Of a DNA stretch of 60,018 nt, positions 1 through 9,221 are shown one piece after another. The position numbers were made by a program, and so were the translations under genes. Every line of letters begins with the position of its first letter. The first letter of the stretch is position 1. Source of the DNA: Syntrophomonas zehnderi OL-4 (GTDB lineage: Bacteria > Bacillota > Syntrophomonadia > Syntrophomonadales > Syntrophomonadaceae); the NCBI RefSeq assembly GCF_000983115.1, contig NZ_CGIH01000039.1, positions 1-60,018 of the forward strand. The letters are read 5' to 3'. Below the pieces are notes generated by a model that was not told the origin of the DNA, ran no database searches, and worked only from the letters and a program-made list of their open reading frames with translations.

Positions 1-121
1 GGTATTTATACACTGTTGTTCGGGATAGATCCAAACGCCGGGATATCTGACTTATGTTAAAATGTTTGGCTTTTAGGTCCTGGATATCTAAATACATATT
101 CCACCCTTCTGCTACGTTCAT
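1..121 (-). CDS. istA: IstA-type transposase, N-terminal fragment (left copy)
   Basis: Partial gene running off the left edge; only about 40 N-terminal residues are visible. They start MNVAEGWNMYLDIQDLKA and continue with FNISQISRRLDLSRTTVYKY, a helix-turn-helix of the kind that opens IS21-family IstA transposases (DNA binding, followed by a DDE catalytic core that is not visible here). The start ATG at 119-121 is preceded by a GAGGAGG ribosome binding site. The same protein start is encoded by the right copy at 59860. Confidence 0.8.
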   Translation of the reverse strand, partial: MNVAEGWNMYLDIQDLKAKHFNISQISRRLDLSRTTVYKY

Positions 122-249
122 TTCTTCCTCCTCTGCTATGATCAAAGCTGTTTTTATTTCCAGCTCAATCATAGCCTTTTTGGAGGATTGTGGTAAATAC
201 TGTTCATTCTTATTTGTTGTTTTCTGTCCAATTTAGTTTAGCGGTTACA
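1..249 (-). mobile_element. IS21-family element, left copy (end fragment)
   Basis: Bases 1-249 are the exact reverse complement of 59732-59980 at the other end of the window. The inner boundary is at 249, where the cysK sequence begins; read inward from the element, its end starts TGTAACCGCTAAACTAAATT, with the TGT terminus usual for IS21-type elements. The fragment holds the start of istA, reading off the left edge. The outer part and istB lie outside the window. Family assignment rests on the IstA N-terminus; the boundary is seen directly from where the two copies stop matching. Confidence 0.85.
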
Positions 250-1043
250 CGGGGAGCATTAAAGATCGGATTGCCATAAAAATGATTGAACAGGCGGAAG
301 AAAACGGTACCCTCACTCCCGGAAAAACAATTATCGAGCCCACCTCCGGCAATACGGGGATAGGACTGGCCATGATAGGCGCCGTAAAAGGATATGAGGT
401 GGAAATTGTCATGAGCGAAGCGGTCTCCGTGGAACGCCGTCAGATGATTGAAGCTTTCGGAGCCAGGACTACGCTTACGGATGCTTCCCAAGGCACGGAC
501 GGAGCCATCAGGAAAGCCCATGAGCTGTGCCTAAGCCATCCTGATAAATACTTTATGCCCAACCAGTTTTCCAATGAATACAACAAACTGGCCCATTATG
601 AAACGACTGCCAATGAAATTTGGGAAGACACCGGCGGCCAGGTTACCCATTTCGTTTCCGCCCTGGGCACTTCCGGAACCATTATGGGAGTAGGAATGGG
701 GCTGAAAGCCAAAAACCCCGCTATTCAGATCGTGGAAGCCCATCCTGTACAAGGCCATTACATCCAAGGCCTCAAAAATATGCAGGAGGCCATCGTCCCG
801 GAAATCTACGACCCTTCCCAGATCGACAGAAGGGTCATGATCGAATCCGAGGATGCTTTTGCGATGGCCCGTAAGATCGTAGCGCAGGAAGGCATCTTTG
901 TAGGTATGAGCAGCGGCGCAGCCATGATGGCTGCACTGGAATGTATCAAAGACATGGAAGAAGGCTTTGTCGTAGTAGTGTTTCCCGACCGGGGAGAAAA
1001 GTACTTAAGTATGGGTCTGTTTCAACAGCCTCCCGTTGATTAG
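250..1043 (+). pseudogene. cysK: Cysteine synthase, 5'-truncated by IS21 element
   Basis: O-acetylserine sulfhydrylase remnant (PLP fold type II; normally makes cysteine from O-acetylserine and sulfide). The frame is open from the IS junction and reads GSIKDRIAIKMIEQAEENG, so what survives begins right at the PLP-lysine motif (SxKDR); roughly 40 residues before it are missing. The rest looks intact: EPTSGNTGIGLA substrate loop, SALGTSGTIMGVG phosphate-binding glycine loop, GMSSGAA, and a normal C-terminus PDRGEKYLS. The frame meets a TAG at 234-236 inside the IS, so no fusion with the element is made. The first internal ATG is at 282, which would remove the PLP lysine. Almost certainly inactive. 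It converges on the ABC importer operon to its right. Confidence 0.9.
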
Positions 1044-1081
1044 CGAACCTTAAAAGTTCTCCGGCAGATTTCTGGGTTAAT

Positions 1082-2152
1082 TTATTTTCGTTGAATAGGC
1101 CTGTTTTCGTTCCCGACGTTTACGATCAAGGCCAAAGCAATGGTTCCGTATGCCACGAAACTGCGGAAGTATTCGCCCAGAGCGGCATTGCGAAATAGAT
1201 GCTGTCCAGCCTGGGGCGAGACGATAAACAGCGTGTGGAATAAAAAAATGCCCAGCAGCGCTTGTCTTACCTTGGCGCTCTTGATGCTTGCGCCGCCGGC
1301 CAAAAGCGCCGCGCAGGAGATTATGCCCGTGTTCAGATGAGCGGTGTAGACATCGAACATGCCGATATTCTGTAGGTATATGAATTGTCCCAGCGCCGCC
1401 AGCACAGTCGACAGGATCATAACCTTGATCCTGACCCTGTCCGTATCGATGCCTAGAACGGCGCAGGTCTCAGCGGCGGAACCCACTGCCTGAACCTGCC
1501 GGCCGAAGCGGGTATGCAAAATATAATAAATCCCCCCGGCGAACAAGAGCACTATCAGGATCATGAACAAGGGGATCTGAATTTCTCCGATGCTAAACAG
1601 CCAGAGCTTGTCGATGGTGTTTCGGTACATGCCCAGGTCAACCGTATTTCTCACTCCGATGCCTCGGGTGAGAATGATTTCCTGGTTGAAGACTGGAATG
1701 ACCGTACCGAAACCCACCAGAAATATGAGCTGGTAGATGCTGTTGACAAAGAAACCGATTATGATCGTGGTGATCATTTCCTTCCCCTTGACCCGGTTCA
1801 GTATCCGGCCCAGAACATAGCCCAGCAGGACAGATAAAAATATGCCGATCACCATGACCAGCAAGATCCCCGGAACGCCTTCAATGTTGTAAGCGATCAC
1901 CAGCAGTAACGAGGTCTGAATCGCCATGGCCCCCACCGTAATGGAAAAATTTAGGCCCATGCCGGCTACCACCGGGATAATTAGGGCCAGCACCAGCAGC
2001 CCGTCTCTGATAAACCTGGTGATCACCTGGTTCAAAACGAAGCTGCCGGTAAGCCCGGAAATTTGCCAGGCCAAGAAGGACAGTACCAAGAAAACGGCCG
2101 GAACGATACGTTCGTGGTTAAAATAGCAATTGAGCGGTGCTTTTGCTTTCAA
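1082..2152 (-). CDS. ABC importer permease (second of two)
   Basis: Membrane permease of the RbsC/BMP-type inner-membrane family (BPD_transp_2), about 356 residues with around ten hydrophobic segments, and the EEA-like cytoplasmic loop region GRILNRVKGKEMITTIIIGF. It pairs with the upstream permease, whose loop reads GLILNRVKGREEIAGTFIGF, suggesting a heterodimeric channel. I place the start at TTG 2152: it is 8 bases after GGAGG and overlaps the stop of the upstream gene as TTGA, indicating coupled translation. The other TTG at 2158 is only 2 bases from the GGAGG. Last gene of the importer operon. Substrate not known. Confidence 0.85.
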   Translation of the reverse strand: MKAKAPLNCYFNHERIVPAVFLVLSFLAWQISGLTGSFVLNQVITRFIRDGLLVLALIIPVVAGMGLNFSITVGAMAIQTSLLLVIAYNIEGVPGILLVMVIGIFLSVLLGYVLGRILNRVKGKEMITTIIIGFFVNSIYQLIFLVGFGTVIPVFNQEIILTRGIGVRNTVDLGMYRNTIDKLWLFSIGEIQIPLFMILIVLLFAGGIYYILHTRFGRQVQAVGSAAETCAVLGIDTDRVRIKVMILSTVLAALGQFIYLQNIGMFDVYTAHLNTGIISCAALLAGGASIKSAKVRQALLGIFLFHTLFIVSPQAGQHLFRNAALGEYFRSFVAYGTIALALIVNVGNENRPIQRK

Positions 2153-3183
2153 CGACAATCCCTCCGTGTTTCCCTTACCAACAAAGCATAAAGAATAATG
2201 CCGTAAGTAATAAAACTCCTTAGTATTTCGGTCAATTCAGGAATTAGAAGTTGGTTAGCAACGGGCACGGTCAAAAGGTATATGGACTGTAGCAGATAAG
2301 TGCCCAATACCGCCTCGAAGACAAAAGCCCTTTTGCCGGTGCTGCCGCCGATTAATATGGCAGAAATTGCTGGAAAAGCCATGGACAATGGCTCATCATA
2401 AAGCTGGATAAAGCCGTAGCTTTGTGTGTAAACGCAAATACCGACCCCGGCTATTACTGTGGAAATAATGACAGCTGTCAAGCGGGTTCTGGATATGTTT
2501 ATCCCCGACAATTTTGAAAAAGCCTCGTTTTCCCCCGTGGCAATGATAGCGCGCCCGACTTTGGTGTGGAAATACCAATAAAGGAACAAACCAAGCAGCG
2601 CAAAAAAAGCGAGCAAGCCTGCCGGAATTTCCAAATCCCCTAACCTGATTACGCAGAAGTTGTCCAAAATATGATTAAAATAATTCTCCAGGCTGATTTT
2701 GGGTCTTAATCCCTGACCTCCGATGGGATAAAGCATTTCCCGGTTCTGAAAGGGCACCAGTGTCCAAAAAAAGTTCATAAATGGTATAAAGGAAAAGCCG
2801 ATAAAAGTGCCGGCGATTTCTTCCCGGCCTTTAACTCGGTTTAAGATCAGTCCGTATATGAACCCTAGTGCCGCGCATATTGCCAGGCTAAACAGCAGCG
2901 CCATGCAAAAACCGTAAAACCCGGTCATCCTGAAATTCACCGCCAGGCACATGCCCAGCAGCCCACCGATGATCCCCACTGGAAGGCCAAAATTCAGCCC
3001 AACACCCGCATTCAGCATAGGGATAAGCGACATCACCAGCACGCCGTTCATGACCAGCTTCACCAGGGACTCGTTGAATAAGGTCGCCATATCCATCTGC
3101 AGCAGCCAAGCAACGGCGATCAAGACCAGTAAAAAGACGCTGATGATGAGCTGCGGCAGTTTTATCAGGTTATTAAACATCAT
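2149..3183 (-). CDS. ABC importer permease (first of two)
   Basis: Inner-membrane permease of the same BPD_transp_2 family as the next gene, about 344 residues, beginning MMFNNLIKLPQLIISVFLLV. Hydrophobic throughout, with the conserved coupling loop LNRVKGREEIAGTFIGFSF. The ATG at 3183 is preferred over the upstream in-frame ATG at 3219 because the longer form adds a non-hydrophobic stretch lying wholly within the ATPase gene; the chosen start overlaps the ATPase stop by about 11 bases. Works with the ATPase, the DUF3798 lipoprotein and the second permease as one importer. Confidence 0.85.
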   Translation of the reverse strand: MMFNNLIKLPQLIISVFLLVLIAVAWLLQMDMATLFNESLVKLVMNGVLVMSLIPMLNAGVGLNFGLPVGIIGGLLGMCLAVNFRMTGFYGFCMALLFSLAICAALGFIYGLILNRVKGREEIAGTFIGFSFIPFMNFFWTLVPFQNREMLYPIGGQGLRPKISLENYFNHILDNFCVIRLGDLEIPAGLLAFFALLGLFLYWYFHTKVGRAIIATGENEAFSKLSGINISRTRLTAVIISTVIAGVGICVYTQSYGFIQLYDEPLSMAFPAISAILIGGSTGKRAFVFEAVLGTYLLQSIYLLTVPVANQLLIPELTEILRSFITYGIILYALLVRETRRDCR

Positions 3184-4768
3184 CGTCCATCCCTGTTTCC
3201 CCTGACAGCGCCAGGGCAAAATCTACCTCCGGCGAGTCCGGAGAGAGGATTTTAAAAATCTTCCCCTGCACCATCACCGCAATCCGGTCGCATACCCGCT
3301 GCAATTCATCCAATTCGCTGGAAGCGAACACAATGGTCATATTCCGGGTGCGATTTATCTCGATCAGCATGCTCAGTATTTTCTCCCGGGCGGATATGTC
3401 CACCCCCCTGGTGGGTTCGGCCACAAACAGAAGCCGGGGCTCCGCCGTTAAAGCTCTGGCAATGCATACCTTCTGCTGGTTGCCTCCGCTTAGTTCTCTC
3501 ACCTTTTGTTTAAAGGAGGCGCATTTTATGTCAAAATCCTGAACCATTTTTTCAACGTGCGGGACTGTCCGACGATGATCCAGCATGCTCAAAAAAGGGA
3601 AAAGGGATGACCGACTGAACATATTTTTAGCCTGGTTAGCAGTAAAGACGATATTGTTTTCCAGGGACTGATCCGCCAGGATGCCCAGACCCTGCCTGTC
3701 ATCGGGCAATGCGTATATACCTTTGACAATATTGTCCATGGCATCCATACGGACTATTCTTTCATTGTTAAACCAGACTTCACCTGCGACCGGATACAGA
3801 CCCATCATACCGTAGCCCAGGGCCAGCTTCCCATGTCCGGGCAAACTGGTCAGACCGATTATTTCACCTTCGTATACGTTCAAGTCCAGGTTTTTGATCT
3901 CTTCCCCCGGCATAGCCACGGAAAACTTCCGGAAAGTAATAAGAGGGCGTGCCTCGATTTTCCTCTTTCCGGCCGCTGCTTTTATAACGCTGTGACCGAT
4001 CATATCCCGGGCAAGTTGGTTTATATGGATGTGATTCTTCTCATACCGGGCAACCAGCTCCCCGTCCCGCAGCACGCTTACCCGATCACAAACCGCCTGT
4101 ATTTCTTCCAAACGGTGGGAAATAAACAGAATCCCAATCCCCCGCCCGGACATTTCCCGCAATATTTCCAATAACATCCAGCTATTGTCTTGGCTAAGAA
4201 CCGCAGTGGGCTCGTCCAGAATCAGTAGCCGCAGATCAGTCCGGTCTATCTCCCGGGCAATTTCCACAAATTGCTTTAAGTTAATGGATAGATCCATGAT
4301 CTTTATATCTGGATCAAGCTCAATACCGAGTTTCCTTAAGGCCTGCAACGAGCTGGCTCGGTCATGCCGGTTGTCTATATAGGAAAATTGACGACCCAGC
4401 AAACGATCCGTAAAGGCCAGGGTATGTTCACGTCCCAATTTGATATTTTCGGCCACTGTCAAATCAGGGATCAGGGCAAACTCCTGATGAACCATACCGA
4501 TACCGCAGGAGATCGCCTGCGAACAGTTTTTGAACTCTATCCTGCGACCGGCAAAAGCAATTTCACCTTGATACCCGCCCGTCTCATGTATTACCGGTTG
4601 TCCGAACAAGATATTCATCAGGGTGGTTTTGCCTGAGCCGTTGGCCCCCACCAGACCGTGTATTTCCCCGGCCCTGACCGACAGGTTGACGTTTTTTAAA
4701 GCGGGAATACCATTATAGCTTTTATTCAGATGGCTGATTTGCAAAATGTTTTCCATTGCCTGCTCCAT
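3173..4768 (-). CDS. ABC importer ATPase, two fused nucleotide-binding domains
   Basis: Sugar/nucleoside-type ABC ATPase of the RbsA/MglA/YufO kind, 531 residues, with two ABC domains in tandem. The first has Walker A GANGSGKTT (about residue 41) and Walker [13 protein letters not shown]. The second lacks a proper Walker A (around GLTSLPGHGKLALGYG) but has a clear signature LSGGNQQKVCIARAL and VAEPTRGVDIS, as is usual for this family, where the C-terminal half is degenerate. It energises import through the two downstream permeases. Gap to the upstream lipoprotein gene is 52 bases. Confidence 0.9.
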   Translation of the reverse strand: MEQAMENILQISHLNKSYNGIPALKNVNLSVRAGEIHGLVGANGSGKTTLMNILFGQPVIHETGGYQGEIAFAGRRIEFKNCSQAISCGIGMVHQEFALIPDLTVAENIKLGREHTLAFTDRLLGRQFSYIDNRHDRASSLQALRKLGIELDPDIKIMDLSINLKQFVEIAREIDRTDLRLLILDEPTAVLSQDNSWMLLEILREMSGRGIGILFISHRLEEIQAVCDRVSVLRDGELVARYEKNHIHINQLARDMIGHSVIKAAAGKRKIEARPLITFRKFSVAMPGEEIKNLDLNVYEGEIIGLTSLPGHGKLALGYGMMGLYPVAGEVWFNNERIVRMDAMDNIVKGIYALPDDRQGLGILADQSLENNIVFTANQAKNMFSRSSLFPFLSMLDHRRTVPHVEKMVQDFDIKCASFKQKVRELSGGNQQKVCIARALTAEPRLLFVAEPTRGVDISAREKILSMLIEINRTRNMTIVFASSELDELQRVCDRIAVMVQGKIFKILSPDSPEVDFALALSGETGMDDDV

Positions 4769-4820
4769 ATCTCATTCAGGCAGTTCGCACAAGACAGCCT
4801 AAATGATCCGCGGGGAATAT

Positions 4821-5972
4821 CTAATATAAAATCGTATCCATTATCATGACCGCATAATTGTCAAACTCAGACCCGTCCGCTTTGGCCTTAAATTTGCTGA
4901 AGCTAACCCCGCAGCCGAAGGTATCCTGGGCAAACTTGTTCAGGTTGTCAACCTTCTTGTAATCGAAGCCGGGATCTTCAATCATTTTCCTGGCCAGCTC
5001 GACCGCGTATTGCGGCATGAAAACCGTGGCTGGCATGGGCCATCCGCCCAGTCTGCCGGCCATGCCTTTTTCGGCAGCTTTTTTCGATATCATTCCGTTG
5101 ACTTTGTCAAAATTCCAGGCGTCCGCTTCGGAAATTTCCAGGCCCAGTACCGTTGGGTACGCTTGCAAAGGCGTGGGACAACATTGTTCCGCTACCATAT
5201 ATTTTAATTTGAAAGCTTCATCAATGATGACATCGTACATAGGACAATTACTGCCAAATATATTTGTATCAGGCCCGTATTTACCGATCTGGCGGGGAAT
5301 GTCCTCTCTCAGGAACTGTAGCATCGGTCCGGTACCATTGCCGGTCTGCGGATCAGGCGTAACCACCTCGACCCACTGCATGCCCAGTTCTTTACATGTC
5401 TTCTGCATGGCGTCTTTTCTCTGGGCAATGACTTCCTTAGCCAAATGGGTGGGGAACGAATAGTGAATCATGGTTTTGGCGCCCATGGCGTGCGCCTGGG
5501 TGGCGATGGCCTGACCTCTTTTTACCCAATCTGTATCCAGGTTGAAGTCAACGTATTTCGACATCAACGCCGGATCGTCCCAGATCGGGGCAGTCATGGT
5601 AATAATATCAGGTCTGGTTTCCTCCACCTTTTGCAGCGCCGGTAACAAGCCCGCCTGCCCGGATACCACAATAATAGCCTTCATTTGCGGATCATCCGCT
5701 AGGGAGGTAATCTGACTCAGCCCGGTTTCAATCTCGGTGGCAAAATTCTCCGGCAGGGTAATATGCTTGACCACCCCCGGGTACTGCTTGACCATCTTTT
5801 CCGCAGCTCTAAATTCATCTTCGCTGGTGGACAACGTTGGGGTCACGATGCCGATCTTGTAAATTTCAGCCTTATCCGAGGACTTCTTGCCCGAAGTAGC
5901 CTGACTCCCACAACCGCTTACACAGCCGGCCGTTAATATGACCGCCAGTAGCAATAAAATATACCTTTTCAA
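4821..5972 (-). CDS. DUF3798-family substrate-binding lipoprotein
   Basis: Extracellular solute-binding protein, 383 residues, tethered to the membrane. The N-terminus MKRYILLLLAVILTAGC is a lipoprotein signal peptide; both TAGC (Cys17) and VSGC (Cys21) fit a lipobox. The mature part is a periplasmic-binding-protein fold (KIGIVTPTLSTSEDEFRAAE; KAIIVVSGQAGLLPAL) of the kind I recognise as DUF3798, found with two-permease importers in anaerobic Firmicutes. Start is TTG at 5972, nine bases after GAGGAGG. First gene of the four-gene operon. Ligand unknown; similarity in layout to BMP/nucleoside and sugar importers is the only clue. Confidence 0.8.
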   Translation of the reverse strand: MKRYILLLLAVILTAGCVSGCGSQATSGKKSSDKAEIYKIGIVTPTLSTSEDEFRAAEKMVKQYPGVVKHITLPENFATEIETGLSQITSLADDPQMKAIIVVSGQAGLLPALQKVEETRPDIITMTAPIWDDPALMSKYVDFNLDTDWVKRGQAIATQAHAMGAKTMIHYSFPTHLAKEVIAQRKDAMQKTCKELGMQWVEVVTPDPQTGNGTGPMLQFLREDIPRQIGKYGPDTNIFGSNCPMYDVIIDEAFKLKYMVAEQCCPTPLQAYPTVLGLEISEADAWNFDKVNGMISKKAAEKGMAGRLGGWPMPATVFMPQYAVELARKMIEDPGFDYKKVDNLNKFAQDTFGCGVSFSKFKAKADGSEFDNYAVMIMDTILY

Positions 5973-6069
5973 TACAAATGCCTCCTCATCAACTTTAAAT
6001 AATCTCTACTGATTTTTTCTTTTCTCCTCCTCCTGAGCTAACCTTTTCCATATTCCCCATATAAAATCA

Positions 6070-6098
6070 ATTATATATTTATTTTTTTCATCCGTCTA
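6070..6098 (-). promoter_or_regulatory. Possible promoter of the importer operon
   Basis: On the minus strand a perfect TATAAT (6070-6075) lies 17 bases from TAGACG (6093-6098), a weak -35 match. It is about 100 bases upstream of the lipoprotein gene, which is a plausible leader length. No clear operator seen. Confidence 0.35.
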
Positions 6099-6314
6099 AT
6101 TACAAAATGTTATATATTAACAAGTTAATTTCCCTGAATTACCGCATTTTAAACGGGCAGTTAGAATTAGCGTTTAAAAAAACAGCACACATCACCTCTG
6201 TTCAAGATGATACAATTACCAGAACAAAAAACAAGGAGATGTTCAAGTGTTATCTAATCTGTCAACTCAACCCTATCACTTTCAGGGCATTGGATATCTT
6301 ACCGCAAACAAAAA

Positions 6315-6385
6315 AAAGGGTTTCCCGACATTAACATCCTCGGCAAAGTAGCCGTGAGAAAAGTTCAATGTCAGGAAACCCTTTA
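6315..6385. repeat. Long inverted repeat, 18-base arms
   Basis: Arms AAAGGGTTTCCCGACATT (6315-6332) and AATGTCAGGAAACCCTTT (6368-6385) match at 17 of 18 positions around a 35-base middle that itself contains CGGC/GCCG arms. On the minus strand it is followed by a T-run (A7 at 6311-6317 on the plus strand), so it could end transcription coming from the right. It could also be a non-autonomous element end. Confidence 0.6.
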
Positions 6386-6706
6386 TTTATCAGTGTTTTG
6401 AATAGCCCTATTTCTCCACCCTTGACATCAATACCACGCACTCCACGTGGCACGAGCCGCTCGGATTGATGTCTTGGGCTGATTTTTTGCACCTTTCGTT
6501 TACGGGAACATGTCAATGGATTTTTAGCATTTTTTCTGAAAACCAACGTTCGCGGAAACATATCAATTTATTATCATAATGAACATTTTTATAAATACTC
6601 ACTAGCAGTTTATTGTAAGAAAAGGAAAGTACACTGTCAAATCAGCGTACTCATAAATAAAATAGCCACTCTGTTTTTCAAAAGAAATCATCAACAAAAT
6701 CATTCT

Positions 6707-8305
6707 TCAACCAATGCTTCTACGCTTAAACCCAATAACCCCTAACCATGTAAGTGCTGCTGCAATAACTGTTAACACAATCAGTGGTACGATTGATAGC
6801 TCATGGATTGGGATACTGTAATGGGCATAGGCAAAATATGTCCATTGCATTGCAGACCATCCAACGATTCCGACTTCCCAAAGCATTTCAATGAAGATAA
6901 ATATACCCAATATAAGCCAATTGAGAATTGAACCGATACGAGGTATCCAACCGTATAGCAAAGCAGCAATGCCGATAATTGTCCAGACGGGAGGAATTTT
7001 TGAAAGACTCATACCTAACACGCGGAGAAAATGACTGAACTCTCCCGAGGCAACGCTCCATCCTAGTCCAGAAACCAAACCAAGGACAAGAAGTATTAAT
7101 GCACTGCCTGCGAAAGCAACTGCCAGATAGCTTACCATCCAATTGGAACAGCTTACGGGTCTTGATAACACCATCTCGGCATAGTGCTCTTTTTCTTCCC
7201 GCCGCAGACGCTGTACCACCGTAATTGCAAAAACGGACAAGCCACCCATCAATCCCAACATGTAGATTAGAATGGCCATGAAACCTTCCTGATTTCCTAA
7301 CTTTACTATAGCAGATGCCCATTCTGTATCCATATGAGCAAAGGAAGAACTGATAGCTTCGGATACATTAGGCGTACCCATACCCATAATTCCTCCAAGC
7401 CAAGCCATACCGATTGCCCAGACCAGAATACTGCCTTTTTGCTGCCGCCAGGCCAAGGCCATGGGAGAGTTGAAACGAGGAGGTGCGTCAGCCGAACCTT
7501 CTTTCCGTACGATAAGTCCGGCACCCATATCACGGCGAACAAGCAGCATATAGGAAAGCACCATCGGCAGAGCGGAGAGCACGATAAAAATCAACAATTT
7601 CCACGCATGATTTCCCCCAAAGGGAAGAGTGATACGGAACCATGCTTCGGGGGCAAACCAAGCCCAGCCGGTGTAACCGCCACCTATATTATTAAGAACC
7701 ATGGCAACCATGGTCAACATATATACACCAAATACGCACCCTCTTGCGCTTCCACTGTGCTCAAAAATCTGTGAGCATAATCCGCCGATTCCGGCAAAGA
7801 AACATCCGGAGGCGGCAAGGGTCAGTCCAGCCAGTAGCGAACCGCTCCCTGCGAAGCCGTTACTCATCAAGAATACGGCAGTCAGTAAGCCAGCCAATAG
7901 ACTTCCCCCACAGGAAAGAATCAGAGCTGCCGATAGATTGGCGTATCTTCCTACCGGTCTTCCAAGGATCAATTCATTTCTTCCAGATGCTTCCTCCGTA
8001 CGGGTATGTCGAATCACCGTAAGCGACGCTCCGAACATAACTGTTATGATAGCCTGCAGCAGACCCCGCCACAGGATGGCACCTTCTATGCTTAAAGGAA
8101 CAATAGGTCCAAGTATAGCAGAGGTAATGGGGCTTGCGGACAGTTCGTTGATAAACATCTGCCAATCCGGCATAGCTTTCGTAAAAGACACCTGACCGTT
8201 AATCAACATCAAGGCAAGCAATATCCATATAGGCAGAATAATTCTGTCTCGTCGCAGATAAAGCTTAAGCAGCTTGCCTGTACCGGCAAAATGATTTTGT
8301 TTCAT
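6707..8305 (-). CDS. ABC exporter permease (antibiotic-exporter type)
   Basis: Large polytopic membrane protein of 532 residues with about twelve hydrophobic segments arranged as two similar halves, each with an RxxEExxxxxEMVLSRPV-like cytoplasmic motif (HTRTEEASGRNELILGRPVG near residue 105 and RREEKEHYAEMVLSRPVS near residue 370). This duplicated pattern is typical of the TnrB3/polyketide-antibiotic ABC exporter permeases. It follows the ATPase gene by one base and shares its TetR regulator. Probably exports a toxic hydrophobic compound; the substrate cannot be inferred. Confidence 0.85.
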   Translation of the reverse strand: MKQNHFAGTGKLLKLYLRRDRIILPIWILLALMLINGQVSFTKAMPDWQMFINELSASPITSAILGPIVPLSIEGAILWRGLLQAIITVMFGASLTVIRHTRTEEASGRNELILGRPVGRYANLSAALILSCGGSLLAGLLTAVFLMSNGFAGSGSLLAGLTLAASGCFFAGIGGLCSQIFEHSGSARGCVFGVYMLTMVAMVLNNIGGGYTGWAWFAPEAWFRITLPFGGNHAWKLLIFIVLSALPMVLSYMLLVRRDMGAGLIVRKEGSADAPPRFNSPMALAWRQQKGSILVWAIGMAWLGGIMGMGTPNVSEAISSSFAHMDTEWASAIVKLGNQEGFMAILIYMLGLMGGLSVFAITVVQRLRREEKEHYAEMVLSRPVSCSNWMVSYLAVAFAGSALILLVLGLVSGLGWSVASGEFSHFLRVLGMSLSKIPPVWTIIGIAALLYGWIPRIGSILNWLILGIFIFIEMLWEVGIVGWSAMQWTYFAYAHYSIPIHELSIVPLIVLTVIAAALTWLGVIGFKRRSIG

Positions 8306-8306
8306 G

Positions 8307-9206
8307 TCATTTCAACTCCTTTCCCTCAAACTTATCTCCGTAGTGACGCATGAACAGTTCTTCAAGGGTGGGAGGTTCCGCAGTAAGCGACTTGATACCC
8401 ATTGGTGCAAGGGCATTCATCACTGTCTCCATAGCATTAGCATCAACCGAGAAGCGCCACTTGCCTTCTTTTTGAGATATATCGTGAACACCCTGAAGTT
8501 GGTCTAAGTTTACTGGCTTCGCAAGCTCTACGGTCACGGTTGTGCGTGTCAAATGACGCAGTTCTTCAAGAGTTCCCGATTCAACGATTTTCCCCTGCCT
8601 AATAATCCCAACCCGGTCACAGAGTGCTTCTACCTCAGCAAGAATATGGCTGGAAATAAAAACAGTTTTCCCCTGCTTCTTTGCTTCGAAAATACATTCC
8701 TGGAAAGTAAGCTCCATCAAAGGATCGAGGCCACTTGTAGGTTCGTCTAAAATCAACAGTTCCGCATCGGAAAGAAAGGCTGAGATCAAAGCCACCTTCT
8801 GACGGTTTCCTTTGGAATAATCGCGGCATTTTTTCTTCGGGTCAAGCTGAAATCTATCTAATAGTTCTTTGCGGCGTGCAGGATTTATTTTACCGTGCAA
8901 GCGGCCTAAAAAATCAATTACCTCACCGCCGGTTAAGTTAGACCACAAATTTACATCTCCCGGCACATAAGCAAGCCTCTTATGAAGAGCAACAGCATCC
9001 TGCCAAGGGTCACCACCCAGAAGTTTTACATCTCCGCCACTTTTACGCAGCATCCCTAAAAGAATTCGGATGGTTGTGGATTTTCCTGCTCCATTGGGGC
9101 CGATAAATCCATACACCTCGCCTTGTCTTACAGTCAAATCAACTCCGTGTAAAGCTTCCTGCTTGCCGTAGGACTTCGTAAGTTTTCTTGTTTCAATTAC
9201 ATTCAT
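8307..9206 (-). CDS. ABC exporter ATPase
   Basis: Cytoplasmic ATPase of the DrrA/CcmA drug-exporter type, about 299 residues. Walker [12 protein letters not shown]-loop, signature [11 protein letters not shown] (SKGN instead of the commoner LSGG, seen in some drug-exporter ATPases), Walker [14 protein letters not shown] and switch histidine SSHIL are all present. The C-terminal tail ([13 protein letters not shown]...[10 protein letters not shown]) is the usual accessory domain of this group. Start at ATG 9206 is chosen because GGAGG lies 8 bases upstream; a longer frame starts at 9221. Operon: TetR, ATPase, permease. Confidence 0.9.
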   Translation of the reverse strand: MNVIETRKLTKSYGKQEALHGVDLTVRQGEVYGFIGPNGAGKSTTIRILLGMLRKSGGDVKLLGGDPWQDAVALHKRLAYVPGDVNLWSNLTGGEVIDFLGRLHGKINPARRKELLDRFQLDPKKKCRDYSKGNRQKVALISAFLSDAELLILDEPTSGLDPLMELTFQECIFEAKKQGKTVFISSHILAEVEALCDRVGIIRQGKIVESGTLEELRHLTRTTVTVELAKPVNLDQLQGVHDISQKEGKWRFSVDANAMETVMNALAPMGIKSLTAEPPTLEELFMRHYGDKFEGKELK

Positions 9207-9221
9207 CACAATACCCTCCAA

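Larger units (their letters stand above)
5973..6706. other. 734-base intergenic region, no convincing gene
   Basis: Separates the importer operon from the exporter operon. It holds the probable importer promoter, a long hairpin (6315-6385), and two imperfect direct repeats of 23 bases at 6497-6519 and 6547-6569 (17 of 23 identical, 50 bases apart, core GGAACATGTCAA / GGAAACATATCAA). Small open frames on both strands (for example 6107-6334 and 6331-6561) show no recognisable domains and no good ribosome binding site. The repeats and hairpin suggest the remains of a mobile element, but no transposase motif is visible. Confidence 0.5.

Noticed and set aside
6331-6561. Minus-strand 76-codon frame in the 6.3 kb gap
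   Set aside because: No domain, no ribosome binding site, and it overlaps the inverted repeat; not convincing as a gene.
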